A stretch of DNA of 44,580 bases from Leptotrichia sp. OH3620_COT-345 (GTDB lineage Bacteria; Fusobacteriota; Fusobacteriia; Fusobacteriales; Leptotrichiaceae): assembly GCF_003932895.1 (NCBI RefSeq), contig NZ_RQYW01000018.1, positions 1-44,580 on the forward strand, read 5' to 3'. Made by a program: the position numbers and the translations under genes. Below are positions 1 to 6,772 of this stretch, in pieces. Numbering within the stretch: the first letter of the stretch is position 1; every line of letters starts with the position of its first letter. The notes beneath the pieces are model-generated. The model saw only the letters and a list, made by a program, of their open reading frames with translations. It ran no database searches and was not told the origin of the DNA.

Positions 1-243
1 CTTAGGTTTTACTTCTTCTACTCTTTCTTCTTCCAATATCACACTTTCTTCCAACATTTCTCCCGATGTGCTCTGCTCTTTTTTCATCTTCTTTTCAGAA
101 ACCTTCTTCTCTTTTACAGGTCTTGTCATTTCTCTCTGTTGCTTATAATAATCTTCTCTTGCTTTTCTTAATACATCTTTTGCACTATCCGCTATAATCA
201 ATGCACTTATTGCAAGTATTCCCGCTATTACCGTCTTTTTCAT
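1..243 (-). CDS. Small exported charged protein, adhesin-operon type (3' part cut by window edge)
   Basis: The first 81 residues are visible; the rest lies beyond position 1. The N-terminus is a signal peptide (MKKTVIAGILAISALIIA) followed by ADSAKDVLRKAREDYYKQQ and then a Lys/Glu-rich stretch. This is clearly paralogous to the 140-residue protein at 43767-44189, which has ADSAKEILKRAREDYYRQQ at the same place. Start: ATG with AGGAGG five bases upstream. Upstream lies a decayed FadA-like C-terminus, mirroring the gene order at the right end of the window, so it is probably an early gene of a second adhesin/autotransporter operon. Molecular function is unknown. The acidic/basic helical composition suggests a periplasmic or surface coiled coil that accompanies the adhesin; this is inference. 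High confidence that it is a gene, low on its role. Confidence 0.85.
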   Translation of the reverse strand, partial: MKKTVIAGILAISALIIADSAKDVLRKAREDYYKQQREMTRPVKEKKVSEKKMKKEQSTSGEMLEESVILEEERVEEVKPK

Positions 244-331
244 TTTTCCTCCTTAAATATTTTTTATTTTGTCTATATCTCATCTTAAATCAATCTTCCT
301 AGCACTAGCAAAATTTATAAATTTGTTTAGA

Positions 332-377
332 ATCCGGTTATTGGAAGTATGAGAGAGATAATCAACATTCACAAGAC
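332..377 (-). repeat. Dispersed repeat, copy F (partial)
   Basis: Lies directly after the stop of the decayed FadA-like gene. On the minus strand it reads CTCTCTCATACTTCC then AATAACCG, matching copy E at 44372-44415 (GCCCTCATACTC then GTTATCCG), which follows the FadA stop at the other end of the window. Only the stop-proximal core is recognisable. Confidence 0.5.
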
Positions 378-452
378 TTAATTCATTACCTATAATATCA
401 TTTCAAGTTCACTCATCTCCTGCGCTTCCTTTTTAAGAAAAACATTAAATTT
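378..452 (-). pseudogene. Decayed C-terminus of a FadA-family adhesin
   Basis: Reading the minus strand from about 452 gives FNVFLKKEAQEMSELEMIL, an in-frame TAG at 390-392, then VMN and TAA at 378-380. The intact gene at 44416-44580 ends KINELEAMLSVMN, so the ending SELEMIL*VMN is the same peptide with a nonsense codon in place of Ser. Upstream (to about 520) only short fragments in shifting frames can be read (for example NLREWQQNLMFFLKK in the next frame), and no start codon or signal peptide is evident. It stands just upstream of the small exported gene at 1-243, exactly as the intact fadA-like gene stands upstream of 43767-44189. FadA proteins are small helical-hairpin adhesins of fusobacteria. 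Moderate confidence because the match is short. Confidence 0.55.
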
Positions 453-775
453 TGCTGCCACTCTCTTAAATTAGACTTTCTTTGAAATGTCAAACAATTT
501 ACTAATGATAATATCGGCATATTTGTTAGTAAAAATAATCTATTTTTATATTTTTTTATTAAAAATTCATATATTTTTTAATTCTTTATTATTTCAAAAA
601 TTTTCTTAAAATAATTTATAAAATTTTATTTTAAATATAGTAAATTATCATTTGTTTTTATCATGAAAATATTTCAAAAGTACTCAAAGAATTTTAATCT
701 ATAATAAAAAATTTTTACATTGCTTTTATTATAATTAGTTTTTTATTATTTTTCTCCTTTATTTTTAAAAAAATA

Positions 776-811
776 ATCCAAAATAAAAAATTTTATTTTT
801 AAATTTTGGAT
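776..811 (-). terminator. Possible terminator after the AraC-type gene trio
   Basis: ATCCAAAAT (776-784) pairs perfectly with ATTTTGGAT (803-811) across an AT-rich interior. On the minus strand the stem is followed by ATTATTTTTTT. It lies about 170 bp beyond the stop of the last araC-type gene. The low GC content makes it a weak call; positions 453-775 contain nothing else I recognise. Confidence 0.4.
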
Positions 812-826
812 TTTTATTAATAAAAA

Positions 827-969
827 ATGACTGTATCATAAATCAAAAATAATTCTATAATTACAAATAGTACATACTAAAAACCAAACTTCAGTATTTC
901 ATTAGTTTTTATCAAAATACATAAAATTTATAATCTAATTTTATTTTCATATCTTAATGAAACAGTCTT
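827..969. repeat. Inverted-repeat pair bounding a 143-bp AT-rich segment
   Basis: ATGACTGTATCATAA (827-841) and the reverse complement of 955-969 (AAGACTGTTTCATTA) agree at 12 of 15 positions, sharing the core GACTGT-TCAT. The right arm ends 13 bp before the stop of the first AraC-type gene. The interior has no open frame. The arms look like the tips of a small non-autonomous element or old IS remnant, but I see no clear target duplication. Confidence 0.35.
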
Positions 970-982
970 ATTTATAATATTT

Positions 983-1957
983 TCAATTAATTTTTCTATA
1001 TTTGTTAGGTAATACTCCAAAATAATTTTTAAATGATTTTGAAAATTTACTTGGATTTTCATATCCTGTCTCAGTTGCTATTTCGGATATGCTCTTATCT
1101 GTATTTAACAGTAATAATCTCGCATAATCCATTTTTTTCTTTCTTAAATATTTTGTTATTTCTATCTTCTCTGCTTTTAAAAATGCCATTTTCAACTGAT
1201 ACCTGCTAATATTCAAAGTTTCACATAATTCTTTTACGGAAGGTAATTCTGCTATTTTATAATTTTCCAGAACGGCTTTTGTTCTGTCAATTATAATTTT
1301 ATTTGTTTTTTCAGGATTTTTATACTGTAAAATAAAAATTGCTGTAATCAACTGAAATACTTTTGATTTTAAAAACAAATAATCACTCATATTTTTTACA
1401 GATATATTTTTTATTTCTTCTGACAACAAATCAGTTTCTTCACTTGTTTTTCCGAAACGAAATTCATTAATTTTGAATATATCATTTATATCTTCTTTCC
1501 ATTTTACAGACTTTTTATTCATTTCTGTAAAGTTTGAAGCCACTTTATCTACATAAATATCAATAGACAGATATTCAAAGTCTTGACTATCTATCCTGTA
1601 TTTTTTCACTTTGTCATCTATCCTGTGTACTACTACATCACCTTTTTTTACATGATATTTTTTTTCGTATTCATCGTATTCAGAATAGAAAGTACATTCT
1701 CCACCTAAACAATACATAATTTCAAAATAATTAACCAAATCTTTCGTAGTTTCAAAAACTTCTTTTACCTTTCCCTTAAAATTTATAATGGACATTTCAT
1801 ATTTGCCTTCAAAATAATATCTTTCAAGTATTCCTTTTAATTCTTTAGATTTTTTATCTGCAATATGATATTTTTCACTAAATTCTTTTTCTTCTTTTCT
1901 TATTTCAAAAATTTTCCCTAATATTTTACCATAAAATTCATCTTTTCTTTTTTTCAT
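983..1957 (-). CDS. AraC/XylS-family transcriptional regulator (paralogue 1 of 3)
   Basis: 324 residues. The last ~95 form the two-helix-turn-helix AraC DNA-binding domain: PSVKELCETLNISRYQLKMA is the first HTH and SISEIATETGYENPSKFSKS the second, ending FGVLPNKYRK. The N-terminal ~220 residues contain a beta-rich sensor-like region (EIMYCLGGECTF, KKGDVVVHR, SIDIYVDK) shared with the two next genes; its ligand is unknown. It is last of three tandem paralogues on the same strand, separated by 74 and 172 bp. Start is ATG at 1957 with a weak TTGGA upstream; a TATAAT-like box (TTGTATAATTC) lies about 35 bp further up. The near-identical recognition helices of the three proteins suggest overlapping operators. 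The neighbouring adhesin-type module is a possible target, but that is inference. Confidence 0.9.
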   Translation of the reverse strand: MKKRKDEFYGKILGKIFEIRKEEKEFSEKYHIADKKSKELKGILERYYFEGKYEMSIINFKGKVKEVFETTKDLVNYFEIMYCLGGECTFYSEYDEYEKKYHVKKGDVVVHRIDDKVKKYRIDSQDFEYLSIDIYVDKVASNFTEMNKKSVKWKEDINDIFKINEFRFGKTSEETDLLSEEIKNISVKNMSDYLFLKSKVFQLITAIFILQYKNPEKTNKIIIDRTKAVLENYKIAELPSVKELCETLNISRYQLKMAFLKAEKIEITKYLRKKKMDYARLLLLNTDKSISEIATETGYENPSKFSKSFKNYFGVLPNKYRKIN

Positions 1958-2031
1958 TCCAATATGTTATTTTAAATTATTATATATAGAATTATACAAT
2001 AATTAATTACCTTTCTTTAAATTTTTATAAT

Positions 2032-3042
2032 TTATAACAGATCTATGTAATGCATTTTTCTATATTTATTCGGCAACATTCCAAAATAATTTTTAAAGGT
2101 TTCCGAAAATTTGCTTGGATTATCATATCCCACTTCATTTGAAATTTCGAGTATACTTTTAGTCGTAGTCAGTAACATTGTTTTTGCATATTCCATTTTC
2201 TTTTTTCTTAAATATTTTACTATTTCTACTCCTTCAGCATTTTTAAAGGCTCTTTGTAACTGATATCTGCTTATTTTCATTATTTTACATAAATCTTTTA
2301 TATTAGGTAATTCCGATATCTGATATTTTTCCAAAATCTTTTTTGCATTTTCTGAAATAATTTCTTCAGTTTCAATAGAATTAAACTGCAAATTCAAAAT
2401 TAAAATAATAAATTGAAACACTTTTGACTTGAAACTTAAATATTCATTTATGCCGTTTATTGAAATATTCTCTATTTCTCTTGAAATATTTTCTATTTCT
2501 TCATTTGTTTTTATAAAATAAACTTCATCACGTTTCAGAATATTTAATATCTTTTCTTTCCACTCATCGGCTTTTTTCCTATTCTTCATTTTTGAAAAAT
2601 TGGAAATCATTTCATCTAAATAAACATCAATAGATATCATATAAAGATCTTCCGTTTCAATTTCGTATTTTTTTATTCCGTTTACCGCTCTATGAATTAT
2701 AATATCTCCTTTTTTGAAACTGTATGTTTTCTTCTCTTTCACAAAATTTGATGTAAATGTATATTTACCATTTAAGCAATACATAATTTCAACAAAATTT
2801 GTAGAAATAGGAGGATTATTAAGAGTTTCTTTCATTTTTCCATCCAATTTAAAAATAGAAAGCTCATATTCATTATCTAAACGATATCTTTCAAATGTGC
2901 CGGTCATATTTTTGGATTTAATTCCTTTAATATAATATTTTTGGCTGAATCCTTTTTCTATTTTTTCTATTTTAAATAATTTACTTAACTGTTCTTCATA
3001 AAACTCATTTGTTTTTTTGATATTTTTCATTAGATATTTCAA
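2032..3042 (-). CDS. AraC/XylS-family transcriptional regulator (paralogue 2 of 3)
   Basis: 336 residues with the same layout as its neighbours: a ~225-residue N-terminal region (EIMYCLNGKYTF, FKKGDIIIHR, SIDVYLDEMISNFSK) and a C-terminal AraC domain (NIKDLCKIMKISRYQLQRAF, then SILEISNEVGYDNPSKFSET, FGMLPNKYRK). The start is uncertain. The long form begins with TTG at 3042, 16 nt after AAGGAG; the ATG at 3030 (MKNIKKTNEF) aligns better with paralogue 1 but has no Shine-Dalgarno at normal distance. A TATAAT box (CAGTATAATAAAA) lies about 90 bp upstream, so it may have its own promoter. Which signal it senses cannot be read from the sequence. Confidence 0.9.
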   Translation of the reverse strand: MKYLMKNIKKTNEFYEEQLSKLFKIEKIEKGFSQKYYIKGIKSKNMTGTFERYRLDNEYELSIFKLDGKMKETLNNPPISTNFVEIMYCLNGKYTFTSNFVKEKKTYSFKKGDIIIHRAVNGIKKYEIETEDLYMISIDVYLDEMISNFSKMKNRKKADEWKEKILNILKRDEVYFIKTNEEIENISREIENISINGINEYLSFKSKVFQFIILILNLQFNSIETEEIISENAKKILEKYQISELPNIKDLCKIMKISRYQLQRAFKNAEGVEIVKYLRKKKMEYAKTMLLTTTKSILEISNEVGYDNPSKFSETFKNYFGMLPNKYRKMHYIDLL

Positions 3043-3214
3043 TAGTATTTATTAATTTCTCCTTCCTGTTCACAAAATTGTATTTTTTGTCATAAAGATT
3101 TATTAGTTTTGACTATATATATATTTTTATTATACTGAATTTTTTTATTTCTTCTCCTCTAATAATCAAAAAACAATCTTAATTTTAAAAAAATCCAAAA
3201 TACTAAAACTTTTT

Positions 3215-4252
3215 TTAAATATTTTTTCTAAATTTATTAGGCAAAATTCCGAAATATTTTTTAAAAGCTTCTGAAAATTTACTCGGATTTTCATAGCCTA
3301 TTTCATTTGCAATATCAAGTATAGTTTTGTCTGTTGAACTTAAAAGAAATTTCCCATGTTCCATTTTTTTCTTTTGTATATAGTCCGAGATACTTATTCC
3401 CTCTATTTTCTTAAATGATGTATGCAGCTGATATCTGCTTATATTCATCATCTTACATAAATCTTTTATCATGGGCATTTCAGATATTGAATATCTTTTT
3501 ATAATTTCCTTTGTTTTATTTACAATTTCAAGACTGCTCACAGGCATTATTTCTACTAAATTTGTCTGCATATCTAATATCATAGGTAAAAGCTGAAAAA
3601 TTTTTGCTTTTAAATTTAAGTATTTGTTTATGCTTCTAATTATTGTAATATTTTGAATTTCTTTCATTAAAACTTCTATTTCCATATTCAGTTTTCCATA
3701 ATAAAAATTCCCGGGTTCAAATATGTTCAAATTTTTCTCTTTCCATTGCTTGATTTTTTCCCACCCTGTTATTTTAAGAAGATTTGAAATTAATTTATCA
3801 AGATAAAACTCTATTGTTATAAATTCAAAATTATTTCCCGAAATCTCGTATTTATTAATTTCACTACTTGCCCTTTGAATAAGAAGTTCCCCTTTTTTTA
3901 AATAAAAATCTCTTTGTATACCTTCATGAGTTAAAGATAAGAAAGTAGCCTCTCCACCAAAACAATACAGCAGCCTTATATTTTTGTAAGTACCTTTTGG
4001 GTTAATAAGTGTCTGTTTTAATTTCCCCATTGTCTTTAATATTATTATTTCGCATTCTTCATCTATACAGTATCTCTCCAAAGTTCCATTTAATATTTCT
4101 TTTTTATGATCTTTTATTTTTTGTCCGTTAATCAGATATTTTTCGCCAAGTGACTTTTCAACTTTTTGAACATCAAAAATTTTGTTAATCTGGTTATTAA
4201 AAAATTTATCCATTACTCTTCCGTGCTTTATTTTCTCATTCTTTTTTTTCAT
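3215..4252 (-). CDS. AraC/XylS-family transcriptional regulator (paralogue 3 of 3)
   Basis: 345 residues, first transcribed of the trio. N-terminal region: NIRLLYCFGGEATF, LKKGELLIQR, TIEFYLDKLISNLLK. C-terminal AraC domain: MIKDLCKMMNISRYQLHTSF and TILDIANEIGYENPSKFSEA, ending FGILPNKFRK. It has diverged most in the sensor half (EIMYC has become RLLYC) yet keeps the second HTH almost unchanged, so ligand sensing seems to have moved more than DNA recognition. Start is ATG at 4252, with AAGGA abutting it and AAAGGA about 12 nt upstream. A GAGTATAATTT box lies about 35 bp above the start. An adhP terminator separates it from the upstream gene. Confidence 0.9.
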   Translation of the reverse strand: MKKKNEKIKHGRVMDKFFNNQINKIFDVQKVEKSLGEKYLINGQKIKDHKKEILNGTLERYCIDEECEIIILKTMGKLKQTLINPKGTYKNIRLLYCFGGEATFLSLTHEGIQRDFYLKKGELLIQRASSEINKYEISGNNFEFITIEFYLDKLISNLLKITGWEKIKQWKEKNLNIFEPGNFYYGKLNMEIEVLMKEIQNITIIRSINKYLNLKAKIFQLLPMILDMQTNLVEIMPVSSLEIVNKTKEIIKRYSISEMPMIKDLCKMMNISRYQLHTSFKKIEGISISDYIQKKKMEHGKFLLSSTDKTILDIANEIGYENPSKFSEAFKKYFGILPNKFRKNI

Positions 4253-4452
4253 TCCTTATTCTTTTTCCTTTATACAAAATTCTAATTATTGTTTAAAATT
4301 ATACTCCATTTTTTTAGGTTTTTCTACTCTTAAAACATAAAATAATCCAAATTAAAAAAATAGTCAATATGTTATTTTTATTATCTTAAAAATTAATTTT
4401 TCATTTTTTTAATTTTTTATTATTATAAAATAAAAAACATTATTATTTGTAC

Positions 4453-4489
4453 AATAAAATATGAGGGCAAATACAAATGCCCTCATATT
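4453..4489 (-). terminator. Intrinsic terminator of adhP
   Basis: A perfect 12-bp stem (4458-4469 with 4478-4489, core ATGAGGGCA/TGCCCTCAT, 8-nt loop) starts 14 bp after the adhP stop and is followed on the minus strand by TTTTATT. Confidence 0.85.
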
Positions 4490-4502
4490 AAAAATATTTT
4501 CA

Positions 4503-5549
4503 TTAATGTTGATGACCACATCCACATGTTTTTTTCATATCAAGTACCATACGTCCCTGTATTTTTCCTTCTTCCATTTCCTTAAATACTTCAGGAGCTT
4601 CTTCCAGTGCTCTTTTTTGAACCACAGGAACAACTTTTCCTTCAGCACCGAATTGGAATGCTTCTTCCAAATCTTTTCTCGTTCCTACTAATGAGCCGAT
4701 AACTTCTATTCCATCAAGAACTGTTTTTACAATCGGTAAATCCATTGTTTCTGACGGCAATCCTACTGCAACAACTTTTCCTGCTGCACGAACTGAATCA
4801 ATTGCCTGATTGAATGCAACTTTGGATACTGCTGTGACTACTGCCGCATGTGCTCCTCCATTTGACATTTTCTTGATTTCAGCTGCAGGGTCCGCAACAT
4901 TTTTACCATTAATAATATAATCAGCTCCTACTTCTTTTGCCAATTTCAGTTTGTCATCATTAATATCTATAGCTATAACATGAGCATTAAATACATGTTT
5001 TGCATATTGGATAGCAAGATTTCCCAATCCTCCGCATCCATAAATAGCAATCCATTGTCCCGGCTTTACATCCGAAACTTTTATCGCTTTATAACATGTC
5101 ACTCCTGCACAAGTTATACTGCTTGCTTGAGCCGGGTCTAATCCTTCAGGTACTTTTACCGCATAATCGGCCGTTACAAGACAATACTCCGCCATTCCTC
5201 CATCAACTGAATATCCCGCATTTTTCACTGTTCTACAAAGAGTTTCTCTACCCGTAGTACAATATTCACATACTCCGCATCCTTCAAAAAACCATGCAAT
5301 ACTTACTCTGTCACCAATTTTTAATGTCGTTACATCCGGAGATACCTCTTTTACTATTCCTATTCCTTCATGTCCTAAAATTCTTCCGGGAACTTTTCCG
5401 AAATCTCCATTCGCCACATGTAAATCAGTATGACATACTCCACAGTATTCCACTTCAACCAATGCTTCTCCCGGTCCCACCTTCGGTATTTCTCTTTCAA
5501 CTATCTGAACTTCCCCTGTACCTTTTTCATTTACAACTACGGCTTTCAT
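4503..5549 (-). CDS. adhP: Zinc-dependent alcohol dehydrogenase, AdhP type
   Basis: 348 residues, the usual length for the medium-chain, zinc-dependent alcohol dehydrogenases that interconvert ethanol and acetaldehyde with NAD(H). Visible residues: catalytic zinc ligands C39, H60 and C147 (CGVCHTD, GHEG, CAGVTCY); structural zinc cysteines C91, C94, C97 and C105; dinucleotide motif G171-C-G-G-L-G176; D195 at the end of the second Rossmann strand, favouring NAD over NADP. An unusual C-terminal tail, CGCGHQH, could bind metal or simply be a lineage extension. Start: ATG with GAGGAGG seven bases upstream. It is monocistronic, with its own terminator. Codon use and base composition are visibly less AT-rich than its neighbours, as expected for a highly expressed fermentation enzyme. 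A role in fermentative NADH disposal is inferred. Confidence 0.95.
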   Translation of the reverse strand: MKAVVVNEKGTGEVQIVEREIPKVGPGEALVEVEYCGVCHTDLHVANGDFGKVPGRILGHEGIGIVKEVSPDVTTLKIGDRVSIAWFFEGCGVCEYCTTGRETLCRTVKNAGYSVDGGMAEYCLVTADYAVKVPEGLDPAQASSITCAGVTCYKAIKVSDVKPGQWIAIYGCGGLGNLAIQYAKHVFNAHVIAIDINDDKLKLAKEVGADYIINGKNVADPAAEIKKMSNGGAHAAVVTAVSKVAFNQAIDSVRAAGKVVAVGLPSETMDLPIVKTVLDGIEVIGSLVGTRKDLEEAFQFGAEGKVVPVVQKRALEEAPEVFKEMEEGKIQGRMVLDMKKTCGCGHQH

Positions 5550-5994
5550 ATCTGTTCCTCCTCAATAAATATAATTTAATTTAATTAAATAATATATGTT
5601 AACTTATTATTTACCTACTTCAGTTATTCTTAATTATCCTTTTTATATAAAATAATTGCTATAAACAGAGGTTTTTTGTGATTTCAAATCATTCGTTTGA
5701 ATATATATTCATATATTATAATTTTACCCCTTTTTTTAAAAAAGGTCAAGTTATTTTTTTCATTATATAATTTTTTTACTTAATTTAAACATCAAATTTT
5801 ATTTATATTTTGCATTTTACGTTATTTCTAATTTCTTTGAAAAAGATGAGTTATCCTATCTATTCCAAACATCGTAAAAATTTTTTTATTTTTAATATCA
5901 AACGAACATTTTAAGCATTTGTAAAATTGAAGTTTAAATATTTTTTAAACTTCTTTATAAAAAATATAAAAAACTGTCAAATTATTTTTTCTGC

Positions 5995-6036
5995 TTCTAA
6001 AAAAATTAAAAAATGGCAATATATTCCTATAAAAAA
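5995..6036 (-). repeat. Dispersed repeat, copy G (partial)
   Basis: The plus-strand core atggcaatatattcctat with an A-run resembles the stop-proximal end of copies A-E (caat, then tcct, then an A-run) and, as in most of them, abuts the stop codon of the preceding gene. The rest of 5550-5995 is AT-rich without an open frame; a faint further match to the repeat body (ccaaacatcgtaaaaattt, around 5866) may extend the copy. Weak call. Confidence 0.35.
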
Positions 6037-6079
6037 GGGGAAATCCTTCTATGTTTCTACATAAAATTTCCCATTTTTT
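6031..6079 (-). terminator. Intrinsic terminator overlapping the end of the DUF1439-like gene
   Basis: GGGAAAT (6038-6044) pairs with ATTTCCC (6066-6072), extended by A6/T6 on the outside. On the minus strand the stem runs into TTTTTT. The upstream arm is inside the last codons of the gene. Confidence 0.75.
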
Positions 6080-6588
6080 ATATACATATTTTTAATTCTA
6101 ACTTTATTTTTTTTACCATTTTTTTCTTTTTCCATAATTTCTTCCTTGTATCTATAAACAGGAGACATTTCCACGTAACCTGTTATAATTGATTTTAATA
6201 TGTTTTCCGCTTTGGAATCAGCCCTTTGATTTCCTTTTTCATCAAGAATTTTATCTACAGATAAATTTGTCAGGTACAATTCTTCTTTTTCCTTATCATA
6301 ACGGATTCCGCTACTCAGATATATTTTCCCTTTACTCTTTCCGTCAAGCACAATAATATCATAATCAGTTTCTATAAATATTTTTTCACTTTCAAAATTT
6401 ATTTTAGGATTTTTCATTGTCAATCGTGCAATTAAAAAATTTTTTATTATGGGAAATTTTTGTTCTGCTCTCTTTTGTATAATTGCTTTCGGTATATGTA
6501 AAATTTTATTTTCAAGAAGATCACATGATATTATTCCAAATAAAATCACTATTATAATTACTACTCTTTTTATCAAACTTGTCTTCAT
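6049..6588 (-). CDS. DUF1439/YceB-like lipoprotein
   Basis: 179 residues. The N-terminus has a hydrophobic signal segment and a lipobox, FGIISC, with C22 as the predicted lipidated residue. After it come PKAIIQKRAEQKFPIIKNFL and an alternating beta-strand pattern (KINFESEKIFIETDYDIIVL, KGKIYLSSGIRYDKEKEELY). This resembles the DUF1439 (YceB) lipoproteins, small lipid-binding-type folds tethered to an envelope membrane. The family has no established enzymatic role. Start: ATG with AGGAGG spaced six bases. It follows uvrA on the same strand but a hairpin lies between, so it is probably a separate unit. Family assignment is from pattern recognition and is only moderately secure; the lipoprotein call is firmer. 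Confidence 0.75.
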   Translation of the reverse strand: MKTSLIKRVVIIIVILFGIISCDLLENKILHIPKAIIQKRAEQKFPIIKNFLIARLTMKNPKINFESEKIFIETDYDIIVLDGKSKGKIYLSSGIRYDKEKEELYLTNLSVDKILDEKGNQRADSKAENILKSIITGYVEMSPVYRYKEEIMEKEKNGKKNKVRIKNMYIKNGKFYVET

Positions 6589-6617
6589 TTTTTCCTCCTT
6601 AGTATGATATTCTATTT

Positions 6618-6672
6618 TTAAAATCCCGCTTTGCCGTATATTCCATCTAATTGAAAATACAGTTCAGCGGGA
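6618..6672 (-). terminator. Probable terminator of uvrA
   Basis: TCCCGCT (6624-6630) pairs with AGCGGGA (6666-6672). An inner stem (GTATATTC with GAAAATAC, one mismatch) stabilises the loop. On the minus strand the outer stem is followed by TTTTAAAAAT. It sits about 100 bp after the uvrA stop and just upstream of the lipoprotein gene. Confidence 0.55.
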
Positions 6673-6772
6673 ACTTTTCAGAAAATGATAATTTATTTTA
6701 CCTCATTTTTCTTAGTTTATTTTTATAATTTTATCTGAATATTCTTCAATTTATAAAGTTCATTACAATTTT

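Noticed and set aside
5690-5725. Possible Rex or Crp-type operator upstream of adhP (TTGTGATTTCAAATCA)
   Set aside because: Only one half-site matches either consensus, about 150 bp from the start; too weak to annotate.
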